A stretch of DNA of 64,000 nucleotides from Flagellimonas aquimarina (GCF_003149745.1 NZ_QGEG01000001.1:806001-870000); one strand, 5' to 3'; shown: positions 1 through 9,115, counted from the stretch's first letter. Notes: generated by a model not told the origin, from the letters alone. Numbers and translations: made by a program.

Positions 1-1
1 G

Positions 2-601
2 AGGTTTTATCCACTGATACCGAAATTTGTCAAAAATAACCTTGAGTTTTTTTTGGTAATAATTGGTTTTGTAGGTGTTCTGGCTGCTATCTCTCAAATA
101 TCTGCTGATACCCGAAAAACGAAGTCCCTTGAATTGGTCAATGAAGCTAAGGAGATGTTTGGATATATGATGCAACAAATTGAGTATCGTATGGATGAGT
201 GCCAAGTTTGGTGGGATGTGGCGTTAGACCAGACAAATAAGGACCCTGAGGTCTGCAGAAAGGATAAGGAGTGTTCCAATACTTGTAGAATAGCCCATTT
301 TGTTAGTCAATATAGATGGAGACCCATAGATACAGAGGTAGACGACTGGGAAAACTTTAGAATGTTAATATGTGATAACCCAGAGGGTAATGAGGAAGAA
401 AATAAGGTTGATCCATTATGCCCTTCGGCAATTAAATTCTTTGAGGCCTTAGATAAAGCAAATGAATCAAAGCTTGAAGCCGATAAACAGCCTTTTTCCA
501 ACAAATTTGTATTAATGGTGATTCAATTTCTAATCGCGATAGGACTTGGGTTAGAGGTGGGAAAACTAAAATCTCGGAAACAGAAATCGTTAAATAACTA
601 A
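2..601 (+). CDS. Hypothetical protein with two membrane segments, 5' end outside window
   Basis: The reading frame is open back to the first bases of the window, upstream of the TTG at 53, so the gene very probably starts before the window and only its 3' part is seen. The visible protein has a hydrophobic segment near its start (FFLVIIGFVGVLAAI), a hydrophilic middle of about 120 residues with several cysteines (DECQVWW, CRKDKECSNTC), and a second hydrophobic segment near the C-terminus (FVLMVIQFLIAIGLGLEVG) followed by a basic tail. This suggests a small membrane protein with a soluble domain between two helices. I recognise no family. The next gene downstream is convergent. Confidence 0.6.
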   Translation, partial: RFYPLIPKFVKNNLEFFLVIIGFVGVLAAISQISADTRKTKSLELVNEAKEMFGYMMQQIEYRMDECQVWWDVALDQTNKDPEVCRKDKECSNTCRIAHFVSQYRWRPIDTEVDDWENFRMLICDNPEGNEEENKVDPLCPSAIKFFEALDKANESKLEADKQPFSNKFVLMVIQFLIAIGLGLEVGKLKSRKQKSLNN

Positions 602-700
602 ATCGTTATCTTCAAGTTAAAGTTCAAAAAAGGATTATAGAATAAGAAGTAAAAAACCCAGCATAGAGATTGAAGTTAGAAAGCCAAAGCTAGAGTATAA

Positions 701-1819
701 TTATTGAGAGGTTGATTTTTCATTGTCGCCCACAACGTTGTCCTCATTAATAGCTGTTTTATCTCTCCACCAAGTAGCTAAAGAGGATCCGGATATATTC
801 ATCCAAGGCCCAAAAACCGCCGGTGCCAAGCCCATGGTAGCTATTCTTCCCATTTCTAGGGCAATGCCAGATGCCAATCCTGCATTTTGCATTCCAACTT
901 CGAAAGCTACCGTACGCGCAGATTTTTTGTCTAAACCTGTTAATCGGCTACCCCAATACCCTAAAAAGTATCCCGTTGTATTATGTAAGATTACCACTAA
1001 TACAAGTGTGAGCCCAATGGTCAATAGTGAATCACGACCTGCGGCGGTAATGATTGTAATGATAATGGCAATACCGGCCATTGATATTTTTGGCATTGCT
1101 TTATCTATCCACTTGAAACGACCATGTGCAAATCTGTTAAAAATCAAGCCCGCTATGATAGGAAGGATGACTATTTTAAGAATGCTTAACAGCATTCCCC
1201 AAAAATCTATAGGCACTAGCTGATCCGCCAACAATTTCATTAAAAAAGGGGTCATAATTGGGGCGAGCAACGTAGCTACGGCGGTCAATGTTAACGATAA
1301 AGCCAGATTAGCACCGGATATGTAAGCCATTACGTTTGAGGCCAATCCACTTGGGGAACAGCCTACTAAAATAACTCCAGCGGCAACTTCTGGAGGCAGG
1401 TCAAAAGCATAGGTAAGTCCAAACCCTATAAATGGCATAATTGTGAATTGACAAAGAATACCCACCAACACCCCTTTGGGCATTTTTATTATGCCGTCAA
1501 AATCTTTTAAACTCATCGCGGTTCCCATACCAAACATGATGATGATTAGTAGGGGGATGATCAGGTTTTTAAGATTAAACCCGCCTATTTGTGTGAACAG
1601 CTGAGGATAGAACAATGATGCTGCCACAGCGGCAAATATTAAAATGGTAAACGAAAACCCTTTAAGTCCTGAAAAACTCTGAAAACCAAGGGCAAGGCTT
1701 GCAAAAAACAACACTACCAAGGCTCCCGTTTCATTTTTAAACCCAGTTGATAACATGATAACAATAATAAAAGCTAAAATGGCACTGAGGATCAAAATGT
1801 ATTTGCCGTATGTTTTCAT
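701..1819 (-). CDS. Bile acid:sodium symporter (BASS) family transporter
   Basis: A 372-residue, very hydrophobic protein with about nine or ten membrane helices. The two signatures of the BASS family are visible: GCSPSGLASNV near residue 153 and EVGMQNAGLASGIA near residue 310, which correspond to the crossed helices that form the sodium and substrate sites. Family members take up organic anions such as bile acids, pantothenate or pyruvate with sodium, but the substrate here cannot be told from sequence. The length is slightly above the usual 310-330 residues because of an extra hydrophobic N-terminal region. It is a single gene on the minus strand, separated by 176 bases from the ABC genes. 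Confidence 0.85.
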   Translation of the reverse strand: MKTYGKYILILSAILAFIIVIMLSTGFKNETGALVVLFFASLALGFQSFSGLKGFSFTILIFAAVAASLFYPQLFTQIGGFNLKNLIIPLLIIIMFGMGTAMSLKDFDGIIKMPKGVLVGILCQFTIMPFIGFGLTYAFDLPPEVAAGVILVGCSPSGLASNVMAYISGANLALSLTLTAVATLLAPIMTPFLMKLLADQLVPIDFWGMLLSILKIVILPIIAGLIFNRFAHGRFKWIDKAMPKISMAGIAIIITIITAAGRDSLLTIGLTLVLVVILHNTTGYFLGYWGSRLTGLDKKSARTVAFEVGMQNAGLASGIALEMGRIATMGLAPAVFGPWMNISGSSLATWWRDKTAINEDNVVGDNEKSTSQ

Positions 1820-1995
1820 GTTTTGAATTTTGTCAGTGTAGGGCCAGAGGTAAATTTACATATAACTTTCCGTAAGCCCCCAAGGCACATTTCACGACCA
1901 ATTTTTCCTCAAATTTTAAATCAAACCCAAACTCGATAGTATACTTTGTAGTTTATGTACTGGACTACTTTGGGACTGTAATTATTCCAACGCAA

Positions 1996-2751
1996 TCATG
2001 CCATCTTTAAAATATTTCTCTTGAACATTCGGAGAGCTACCAGATTTAAGAAAGTTCCAATACCAATTAAGGCAAAAACTTTGGACAAGAATGTGATATC
2101 TGTAATAGGTAGTAGGTTAAGGAAGATATCATAAAACCCCTGTATGCCCCAATAATTAACAGATACAACAGCCAATTTTTGCATAATCTCTGGCATCATG
2201 AAAAGGGGCACCATACTACCGCCGACACTACTCATAACAAGCACGACTATGGTTGAATACCCCTGCACCTGCTTACGTGATTTGGCAAATGAGGCAAGGA
2301 CCACACCAAAACCTGAACAGGCATAAGCTATTACCAAAATCATAAGCATAACAGAAGGAAGGTGTTCTATAAAATCAAGACCAAAAAACAGCCAGGCATA
2401 TACAAACATGATGATTAGCTGAACGATGGAAATGATATTCGCATATACCAATTTCCCATAAAGGATATGCCTTGGGTTTATGGGTGAGCACAGCAATTTC
2501 TTTAGCATACCATCTTGTTTCTCATCCAAGAGACTTCCTCCTATCCCTGCAACTGAGAACAAAAGCATCATTACAGATGTCCCTGCCACTACATGAACAA
2601 GCCCCCCTAGGTTGTCTTCATCGGTACCGCCCATTTTTCCAAAAACGAAAGAAAACAAAGTAATAAAGATGATGGGCAATATGAAGGTCAGGATCCAGTC
2701 CTGCTTGTTGCCGAAAAATAATTTCAAATCTTTTTTTATCAACTGTATCAT
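1996..2751 (-). CDS. ABC-2 type transporter permease
   Basis: A 251-residue inner-membrane protein with a short cytoplasmic N-terminus (MIQLIKKDLKLFFGNKQDWI) and about six helices. This is the arrangement of the ABC-2 permease family, which includes drug, polysaccharide and NodJ/DrrB-type exporters. Its start codon overlaps the stop codon of the upstream ATPase gene by four bases (ATGA), so the two are translationally coupled and must form one exporter. The substrate is unknown. Confidence in the permease assignment is high because of the coupling. Confidence 0.88.
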   Translation of the reverse strand: MIQLIKKDLKLFFGNKQDWILTFILPIIFITLFSFVFGKMGGTDEDNLGGLVHVVAGTSVMMLLFSVAGIGGSLLDEKQDGMLKKLLCSPINPRHILYGKLVYANIISIVQLIIMFVYAWLFFGLDFIEHLPSVMLMILVIAYACSGFGVVLASFAKSRKQVQGYSTIVVLVMSSVGGSMVPLFMMPEIMQKLAVVSVNYWGIQGFYDIFLNLLPITDITFLSKVFALIGIGTFLNLVALRMFKRNILKMA

Positions 2752-3674
2752 GTGTCCCTAAGCTTTTTGCCCGTTAGACTTAAAAATATAGTTTCAAGGT
2801 TTATTTTTTTGATGTCAATTTTTGAAATGTCTAAACCTATATTACTGCACTTCATTATTATTTTTGATAAATCACCCTGAATATCCATGGTGTAAAAATG
2901 CAAAGTGTCATCAAAACGTAGGAGGTCCTTCCAGTCATTTGCAATTGAACTATGGTGGGCATCAGTTAGATTGGTAAAGGAAATAACTACTGACTCCTTC
3001 ATTGATCCTGATGTCTTTAATTCATTTAAAGTCCCCTGAGCAATAATTTTCCCATTATCAATTATTCCAATACGATCGCATAAACGCTCCGCCTCTTCCA
3101 TATAATGTGTGGTATAAACAATTGTCATTCCCTCTTTGCGTAACTTTTCAACCACTTCAAAAATTAAATTTCGGCTTTGGGGATCAATACCAACGGTGGG
3201 TTCATCCATAAACAGGATTTTAGGTTTGTTAAGTAATGCAGAAGCAATGTTGATTCTGCGTTTCATTCCACCAGAATAGGTTTTCACCTTATCATTCTTC
3301 CTGTCGAAAAGCCCGAAGAGTTTCATTGTTTGATCGATACGGGCAATTAATTCCGGTTTTGGAACATCATATAAGCCTCCCCAAAAGAGTAGGTTGTCAT
3401 ATGCAGAGAGCTCATTATAGAGTGCTAATTCCTGTGTAACAACCCCAATGTTCTTTTTACATTCCTGCGGATTAGTCCTTAAGTCAATGCCGGCAATGTT
3501 TATTTCTCCTTCATTTGGTTCTACAAGTGTGCTCATGATGGAAATCGTTGTTGTTTTTCCAGCACCGTTTGGACCCAACAAACCATAACATTCGCCTTGT
3601 GCAATGTTGAATGAAATACCTTTCAAAGCTTCAATTGTATCAAATGTTTTTTTCAAGTTTAAAACATCGATCAT
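2748..3674 (-). CDS. ABC transporter ATP-binding protein (DrrA type)
   Basis: A 308-residue ATPase. The Walker A motif GPNGAGKTT lies near residue 34, the signature YSGGMKRRINIASALL in the middle, Walker B is FMDEPTVGIDP, and the H-loop is TTHYMEEAERLCDRIG. The extra C-terminal 90 residues and the YSGGM signature are typical of the DrrA/CcmA group that pairs with ABC-2 permeases. It energises the permease encoded by the next gene, probably exporting a small molecule or helping resistance. More than 500 bases without a gene lie upstream, so the promoter is presumably there, although I could not identify it. Confidence 0.93.
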   Translation of the reverse strand: MIDVLNLKKTFDTIEALKGISFNIAQGECYGLLGPNGAGKTTTISIMSTLVEPNEGEINIAGIDLRTNPQECKKNIGVVTQELALYNELSAYDNLLFWGGLYDVPKPELIARIDQTMKLFGLFDRKNDKVKTYSGGMKRRINIASALLNKPKILFMDEPTVGIDPQSRNLIFEVVEKLRKEGMTIVYTTHYMEEAERLCDRIGIIDNGKIIAQGTLNELKTSGSMKESVVISFTNLTDAHHSSIANDWKDLLRFDDTLHFYTMDIQGDLSKIIMKCSNIGLDISKIDIKKINLETIFLSLTGKKLRDT

Positions 3675-4218
3675 ATTGGTTTTTTTATGTTCATTGGTTT
3701 AATTTGATTTTTGTATTTCATACTATATTTTAAGTTTCAAATACTTCTATCCATGTGTTTTCCATCTATATTGAAAGTATTCCAAGTGCAATTGCCAACA
3801 AACTGAAAAGAGATGCATAGTGAGTGATTTCTCATACCAATTAAGTACAGGTTTGTTCCTTTTCTTGAATTTACAATTCAAAATTCCGAGTATTCTTTCG
3901 GTTCACGGTTTTTTTAATTCCGAAATGTAGAATATTAAGGATGGCCTGTTGTTTTCGAAAAACTACTTTGAGGACGAGTATATTAGTATTTCTGCTTTTA
4001 GATCAATCAATACGATCATGTATCTTTTTAAAATACAAGTGGTGCTTACATGATCAATAAGCATATACACTCGTTGATTTAGTTACTTTTCTTCAATCGG
4101 AATATAAAGTAACAATGCCGTCAACAGATTACTATCCTTATTATTAACTGGTTTAGGAGCAAAGCTGATTGGGGATCTTTAGTTTTGTGCTGATAATGTA
4201 ATTAGGACAAAAATCAAC
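3675..4218. other. Long intergenic region, no clear gene
   Basis: About 540 AT-rich bases without a convincing gene. On the minus strand, roughly 4090-4185, there is a short open stretch ending in a stop codon that reads as a plausible protein tail (LLTALLLYIPIEEK). It is preceded by an in-frame stop, so it could be the remnant of a decayed gene or chance. A small dyad, TGAG-N6-CTCA, lies at 3821-3834. I see no terminator, riboswitch or mobile-element end. The region should contain the promoter of the ABC exporter pair. Confidence 0.4.
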
Positions 4219-4641
4219 TTACTTTCCTAAAAAGCTTTCTAATTCCAGATATTTAGAATCCATTGTGCTCAGGGCAAATGCAGCAGCTGAAGCGACAAAT
4301 ACAGAATAGTCCAAGGGCCCTTTTATTCCTGTTGTGAAAGTCATTGATAAACCAAAAAGTAGCAGTAGGACACCACTTAGTTTTGCAAAGAGCTTAGTTT
4401 TAAAACCTAATAACAAAGCAAATCCAAAGAGGATTTCAAAAAATGTGGCGGCAACGGCAACCGCAGATATAAGTTGATTAGGGACCAAAGGGTTCAAGAG
4501 TTGAGTATATTCAACGAAACTGTTCCAGTTGCCCCATGCGGAAACTTCTGGGCTCCACATTCCAAATCTATCTGCACAGGCTGAAAGAAAGCCAACGGCC
4601 AATGCAACTCTCAAGAAAACCTTGGTATATTTTGTATTCAT
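4219..4641 (-). CDS. DoxX family membrane protein
   Basis: A 140-residue protein with four predicted helices, a cysteine-containing first helix (LSACADRFGMW) and the pattern AATFFEILFGFALLLGFKTKLFAKLSG. This is characteristic of the DoxX/MauE-like superfamily of small inner-membrane proteins. Members are linked to thiol, quinone or redox stress functions, but most are uncharacterised. The gene is monocistronic on the minus strand. Family assignment is good, function is open. Confidence 0.85.
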   Translation of the reverse strand: MNTKYTKVFLRVALAVGFLSACADRFGMWSPEVSAWGNWNSFVEYTQLLNPLVPNQLISAVAVAATFFEILFGFALLLGFKTKLFAKLSGVLLLLFGLSMTFTTGIKGPLDYSVFVASAAAFALSTMDSKYLELESFLGK

Positions 4642-4775
4642 TTTTTTGTTGATTTATTGCGATGTTTATTCTAGCCTAAAGTTATGATAACCATACAAAC
4701 TATTGTTACAATGGAATCTTAAAATAGCTAATGTTGATATTAAACAAAGGATTCTGCGGAATGCTTTTTTAGGAA

Positions 4776-4809
4776 CAAAAAAGGCATAAAACAAACACGT
4801 TTTACGCCT
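4776..4809 (-). terminator. Intrinsic terminator downstream of the plug-domain lipoprotein gene
   Basis: On the minus strand the arms AGGCGTAAAAC and GTTTTATGCCT form an 11-bp stem with a 6-base loop, with one G-U pair. A run of six U follows, at 4776-4781 on the complementary strand. It lies 27 bases past the stop codon of the gene at 4836-5222. Confidence 0.82.
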
Positions 4810-4835
4810 AGGGTTGTGAGTTATAATTGATTAAA

Positions 4836-5222
4836 TCAATATGTTTCCACCACAATAACACCATTGGCCGCTCTAGAGCCATAAATGGCAGCATTTGATA
4901 AATCAAGAACAGATATTTTTTTAACTATGGAGACGTCTACCAGTTGGTCTAAAGATGAAAAAGATTGTCCAACAATATAATCGTTCAATATGTACAAAGG
5001 CTCCGAAATTGGACGAGAGATAGAGTTAGCGGTTCCTCTTAAAACAGGAGTATTTCCCCTTATGGTAATACCCGGGACTTTACGCATCATATTTATCAAT
5101 GTAATCTGTGAATTTCCCACGCCTTCTCGTTCAGCTTTGTAAACATTCACTGTATCAGAGGTGGATTTACAAGAAGTAAAGACAAAACAGAACAAAGCAA
5201 GTAATACAATAATATTTTTCAT
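4836..5222 (-). CDS. Lipoprotein consisting of an isolated TonB-receptor plug-like domain
   Basis: A 128-residue protein. The N-terminus MKNIIVLLALFCFVFTSCKS is a lipoprotein signal peptide with the lipobox ending at Cys18. The remaining sequence resembles the plug domain of SusC/TonB-dependent receptors: a segment around LINMMRKVPGITIRG, a core with VLRGTANS, PLYILNDY, and the end AAIYGSRAANGVIVVETY, matching the family pattern A-x-I-Y-G-x-R-x-A-N-G-V-I-V-V. There is no beta-barrel, so it cannot be a receptor by itself. Such proteins are found in Bacteroidetes without known role. It has its own candidate promoter and terminator and so appears to be an intact single gene. Confidence 0.7.
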   Translation of the reverse strand: MKNIIVLLALFCFVFTSCKSTSDTVNVYKAEREGVGNSQITLINMMRKVPGITIRGNTPVLRGTANSISRPISEPLYILNDYIVGQSFSSLDQLVDVSIVKKISVLDLSNAAIYGSRAANGVIVVETY

Positions 5223-5256
5223 GATGTTATTTCTAGTTTAGAGAGGATTAAATATA

Positions 5257-5288
5257 CAAAAATAAAAATATAAGTATCTGGAATGCAA
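5257..5288 (-). promoter_or_regulatory. Candidate Bacteroidetes promoter for the plug-domain lipoprotein
   Basis: On the minus strand the -7 box TATTTTTG (5257-5264) fits TAnnTTTG, and TTG (5286-5288) lies 21 bases upstream, slightly beyond the ideal spacing. The start codon is about 35 bases downstream. Confidence 0.4.
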
Positions 5289-5359
5289 CAATTTAATTAT
5301 TTCAGGAAGCAAAACAAAGGTTGATGAATAACAGTCTTTTTTTGTAACGCAAGAGCAGA

Positions 5360-5378
5360 AGCATTAAAGCTTAATGCT
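5360..5378 (-). terminator. Weak hairpin after the TauE/SafE gene
   Basis: AGCATTAA (5360-5367) and TTAATGCT (5371-5378) form an 8-bp AT-rich stem with a 3-base loop that touches the stop codon of the minus-strand TauE gene. There is no clean U-run, so it may only weakly terminate. Confidence 0.35.
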
Positions 5379-6132
5379 ATTTAAATAATATTGCAATTGC
5401 TCCAATCGCGGTTACGATCAAAATGAATCTTTTGTAGTTGCGATCATTGATTTTTTTTACCAATACAACCCCTAGAAAAAGCCCGGCAAGAATTGCTGGA
5501 AGCAACTTCATATTGATCAACAATGTTTCTTGGGAAATGGTTTCCCACACAAACAAATGAAAGGGAAGTTTAAAGAGGTTTGTAATTAAAAAGAGCCATG
5601 CAGCCGTGCCAACGAACTCATTTTTTGGCAAACGCATTGCCAAAAAGAAAATATTGGTAAATGCACCTGCCAAATTCCCTATCATGGTGCAAATGCCTGC
5701 CATAACACCTATTGAGCCTGAGAAAAACCAGTGAGTGGGAATAGAATTGGATTTTCTTTTATCCCACCAAATCAACATTCCTAAACTTATAAGGATGACT
5801 ATGACCATACTTATTTTGAATTCTTTTTCTGGTAGATCCTTTCCTACCATGACACCAATAAGAATACCCGCAAGCATCCATGGCAAAAACTTTAGGATAT
5901 GTTTCCATTGAGTGTGCCTATTGTAATACACTACCGCAAATACATCACCCACCAAAAGCAAGGGAATTATTAAACCGGTAGATTCTTTGGCTCCAAAGGC
6001 CAAAGCCATTAGTGTTACATTGAAAATTGAAAGTCCCTTTAACCCTGCCTTTGAAATTCCCATTAAAAAGGAGGCAGTGGCCGCCATCACCCATGCTATT
6101 AAAGAAGGTTCGAATGTTGTAGATAGCGTCAA
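5377..6132 (-). CDS. Sulfite exporter TauE/SafE family protein
   Basis: A 251-residue membrane protein with about eight helices in two repeats. The N-terminal segment AATASFLMGISKAGLKG and the second-half segment GSIGVMAGICTMIGNLAGAFTNIFFLAMRLPKNEFVGT match the TauE/SafE (DUF81) pattern. Family members export sulfite, sulfoacetate or other organosulfur anions, but many are of unknown substrate. It is divergent from the sodium:solute symporter gene, with 75 bases between the starts. Confidence 0.86.
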   Translation of the reverse strand: MTLSTTFEPSLIAWVMAATASFLMGISKAGLKGLSIFNVTLMALAFGAKESTGLIIPLLLVGDVFAVVYYNRHTQWKHILKFLPWMLAGILIGVMVGKDLPEKEFKISMVIVILISLGMLIWWDKRKSNSIPTHWFFSGSIGVMAGICTMIGNLAGAFTNIFFLAMRLPKNEFVGTAAWLFLITNLFKLPFHLFVWETISQETLLINMKLLPAILAGLFLGVVLVKKINDRNYKRFILIVTAIGAIAILFK

Positions 6133-6156
6133 ATTTGGCGTTTAGCGAACAAAGGC

Positions 6157-6192
6157 CAAAGGTATTCTAAAAAATTATACATTAGTGGCAAA
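6157..6192 (-). promoter_or_regulatory. Possible promoter of the TauE/SafE gene
   Basis: Minus-strand TACCTTTG (6157-6164) fits the -7 consensus TAnnTTTG and lies 25 bases before the start codon. The nearest TTTG (6189-6192) is 24 bases upstream, longer than usual, so support is moderate at best. Confidence 0.35.
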
Positions 6193-6207
6193 CCAAACCA
6201 ATAAAAT

Positions 6208-8019
6208 ATGGAACTCAGTACGTTGGACTACAGCCTTATAATTGTCTTTTTTGCAATTGTTTTGGGAATAGGAATCTATGTTTCCAAAAAGTCCGGGAAG
6301 AGTTCTTCGGAATACTTTTTATCTGGCAGAACAATGCCCTGGTGGTTATTAGGGCTGTCCATGGTTGCCACGACTTTTTCTACAGACACTCCAAATCTTG
6401 TAACCGATTTAGTAAGGACAAATGGAGTATCTGGTAATTGGGGCTGGTGGTGTTTTCTATTAACGGGCATGCTTACCGTTTTTGTTTATGCCAAGCTGTG
6501 GAGAAAATCTAATGTAAAAACGGATCTTGAGTTTTACGAGCTTCGTTATGGAGGTAAGGCTGCAAGTTTTCTAAGGAAATTTAGGGCCATCTATCTTGGA
6601 GTGTTTTTTAATGTTATCACCATGGCTTCAGTTACTTTGGCCGCAATAAAAATTGGCGGTGTTATGCTGGGCCTTGAGCCATGGGAAACTGTTGTGGCTG
6701 GAGGACTTATTACGGTAATATTTAGTGCACTTGGTGGATTTAAAGGAGTGGTATACAGTGACTTTTTGCTCTTTTTTGTAGCTATGGCCGGGGCAATTGG
6801 AGCGGCATATTATTTGGTAAATATTCCAGAGGTTGGAGGCATTCAGGCCATTATGGAAAATGAAAATGTCAAAGACAAATTAAGCATTCTACCGGATTTT
6901 AGTAACAAGAAGGCTTTGATTACCATGTTGGTTATTCCGTTGGCAGTTCAATGGTGGAGTTCTTGGTACCCTGGTGGAGAGCCTGGTGGTGGTGGATATA
7001 TTGCACAAAGAATGTTGGCGGCCAAGAATGAAAACCATGCTATAGGTGCCACCTTCTTTTTCAATATCATGCATTATGCATTGCGTCCTTGGCCTTGGAT
7101 TTTGGTGGCCTTGGCTTCCTTGGTTGTATACCCTGATATTGCAAGTATTCAACAAGCGTTCCCTAATGTTGTAGAAAGCAAATTGGGGCAAGACCTTGCT
7201 TATTCAGCAATGTTGACAAAGCTGCCAAGTGGTTTGCTGGGCTTAGTATTGGCTTCCTTGGTTGCCGCATACATGAGCACCATTTCCACCCAGTTAAACT
7301 GGGGTTCCTCTTATATAGTGTACGATTTCTACAAACAGCAAATAAACCCCAATGCAACCGAAAAACAAATGGTTAATGTAGGAAGGTTATCCACTGTAGT
7401 TCTAATGGTTTTAAGCGCATTTTTGGCATTGGCATTGCAAAATGCCATGGGAGTTTTCAATTTACTACTATCATTTGGAGCAGGTACTGGACTCATTTTT
7501 ATTTTGCGTTGGTTCTGGTGGCGTATTAATGCTTGGAGTGAAATCACGGCAATGTTTTCTTCAGGTATCTTAGCTATTCTTTTAGAGACAACCTCATTGA
7601 AAGAAATCCTTTTTAATCCAGAAAACGGTGTTTTTCCAGAGTGGGGAGAACTACCTTTTATTATGGTCATTACAACCATAATATGGCTTACGGCTACTTT
7701 TGTAACGCAGCCAGAAACTAAGGATGTGTTGCGAAGTTTTTATCAAAAAATTCAGCCAGGTGGACCAGGATGGGCCAAGATTATTGAAGAAGCAAAGCAG
7801 GACAATGTTGAGATTGTGGCAAACGACCAAAAATGGAGTGTACCGTCAGGGATAAAGGCAATGCTATTGGGCGTGGTATTAATTTATACGATAATGTTCG
7901 CCACGGGATATTGGATTTATGGTGAAACAAATTTGGCTTTGACATTGACTGGAGTAGCTGCCATTTCAGCATTTTTGCTGATAAGAGCTTGGAACAAAAT
8001 GAAGGATCATATTTTATGA
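6208..8019 (+). CDS. Sodium:solute symporter (SSS family)
   Basis: A 603-residue inner-membrane protein with about 14-15 helices. The start MELSTLDYSLIIVFFAIVLGIGIYV, followed by SSEYFLSGRTMPWWLLGLSMVATTFS, is the typical first-helix region of SGLT-like symporters. The sodium-site region GLLGLVLASLVAAYMSTISTQLNWGSSYIVYDFY is also visible. It uses the sodium gradient to import a solute, most often a sugar, amino sugar or organic acid. The next gene, 7 bases downstream, is a NagX-like acyltransferase. Together the pair hints at uptake of an amino sugar or other glycan piece, but this is inference. Confidence 0.92.
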   Translation: MELSTLDYSLIIVFFAIVLGIGIYVSKKSGKSSSEYFLSGRTMPWWLLGLSMVATTFSTDTPNLVTDLVRTNGVSGNWGWWCFLLTGMLTVFVYAKLWRKSNVKTDLEFYELRYGGKAASFLRKFRAIYLGVFFNVITMASVTLAAIKIGGVMLGLEPWETVVAGGLITVIFSALGGFKGVVYSDFLLFFVAMAGAIGAAYYLVNIPEVGGIQAIMENENVKDKLSILPDFSNKKALITMLVIPLAVQWWSSWYPGGEPGGGGYIAQRMLAAKNENHAIGATFFFNIMHYALRPWPWILVALASLVVYPDIASIQQAFPNVVESKLGQDLAYSAMLTKLPSGLLGLVLASLVAAYMSTISTQLNWGSSYIVYDFYKQQINPNATEKQMVNVGRLSTVVLMVLSAFLALALQNAMGVFNLLLSFGAGTGLIFILRWFWWRINAWSEITAMFSSGILAILLETTSLKEILFNPENGVFPEWGELPFIMVITTIIWLTATFVTQPETKDVLRSFYQKIQPGGPGWAKIIEEAKQDNVEIVANDQKWSVPSGIKAMLLGVVLIYTIMFATGYWIYGETNLALTLTGVAAISAFLLIRAWNKMKDHIL

Positions 8020-8026
8020 GAACATC

Positions 8027-9115
8027 ATGAAAAGTAGGATACTTTCTGTTGACATTTTTCGAGGGGCGACTATCATTTTAATGATATTGGTCAATACCCC
8101 TGGAACATGGTCCAATGTATATGCTCCTTTTTTACATGCAAAATGGCATGGTTATACCCCAACTGATTTAGTGTTCCCATTTTTTTTGTTCATCGTTGGA
8201 ACTTCAATTGTGTTTGCATACCAAAACAAGAAGGCCAATGCTTCGGTCTATAAAAAAATCACGGTTAGGAGTCTAAAACTAATTGGGTTAGGTCTCTTTT
8301 TAGGGGCATTCACCATTAACTTTCCATTTATCAAGGATTTCGCTTCAATAAGATTCCCAGGTGTATTACAACGTATAGGAGTTGTTTTCTTTTTTGCGGC
8401 AATACTTTTTTTAAACCTTAACTGGAAAAAATTGATTTGGGTTGCGGTGGTTTTATTGATAGGATATTGGCTTCTCTTGGTTTTTGTTCCTATTGAAGGC
8501 ATGGCTTCTACATTGGAGAGGGCACCTAATAATTTGGCTAACTACGTAGATGTCCAAGTTTTTGGCACCCACAACTATAAACCGGATTACGACCCCGAGG
8601 GCCTATTAAGCACAATTCCGGCCATAGTAAGCTCGCTTTTAGGAATTTTTACAGGATTGATATTGACCTCAAAGCAGGAGAAAAAAACAACTATTTTATT
8701 TGGGCTAGGAGGCTCTCTGTTATTATTGGGACACCTCTTGGATTTTGTTTTCCCGATTAACAAGGCATTATGGACAAGTAGTTTTGTTTTGGTTACAGCG
8801 GGTTGGGCAAATATAGTTTTGGCCTTGATTTACTATCTAACGGATGTTAGGAACATACGGTTTGGGAGTATATTTAGATACGCTGGGGCAAATGCCATAG
8901 TAGTTTACTTTGCGTCGAGCTTTATCACTAAATTGTTTTACTTGATAAAGGTGGATGGGGAAACCTCAATACATGGGTGGCTTTTTAATAAAATCTATGT
9001 ACATAGATTTATCTCCATGGAACTGTCCTCGTTACTTTATGGTCTAAGCGTAGTATCTTTTTACTGCCTTTTGGCCTATGTGCTTTATAAAAGAAAAATT
9101 TTTATAAAGGTGTAA
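8027..9115 (+). CDS. NagX/HGSNAT-like membrane acyltransferase (DUF5009 family)
   Basis: A 362-residue protein with about ten membrane helices. The N-terminus RILSVDIFRGATIILMILVN and the segment WHGYTPTDLVFPFFLFIVGTSIVFA are the signature of the family that includes human heparan-alpha-glucosaminide N-acetyltransferase and bacterial NagX. These enzymes transfer acetyl groups across a membrane, with a conserved His (here in KWHGYTPTDL, near residue 41) as acceptor. In proteobacteria NagX sits with N-acetylglucosamine uptake genes. Here it follows a sodium symporter by only 7 bases, which supports an operon dedicated to a (possibly acetylated) sugar. Confidence 0.85.
   Translation: MKSRILSVDIFRGATIILMILVNTPGTWSNVYAPFLHAKWHGYTPTDLVFPFFLFIVGTSIVFAYQNKKANASVYKKITVRSLKLIGLGLFLGAFTINFPFIKDFASIRFPGVLQRIGVVFFFAAILFLNLNWKKLIWVAVVLLIGYWLLLVFVPIEGMASTLERAPNNLANYVDVQVFGTHNYKPDYDPEGLLSTIPAIVSSLLGIFTGLILTSKQEKKTTILFGLGGSLLLLGHLLDFVFPINKALWTSSFVLVTAGWANIVLALIYYLTDVRNIRFGSIFRYAGANAIVVYFASSFITKLFYLIKVDGETSIHGWLFNKIYVHRFISMELSSLLYGLSVVSFYCLLAYVLYKRKIFIKV

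Noticed and set aside
723-1223. Open frame on the plus strand opposite the BASS transporter
   Set aside because: It is the antisense of a clear transporter gene; its composition is a shadow of that gene and no family is recognisable.
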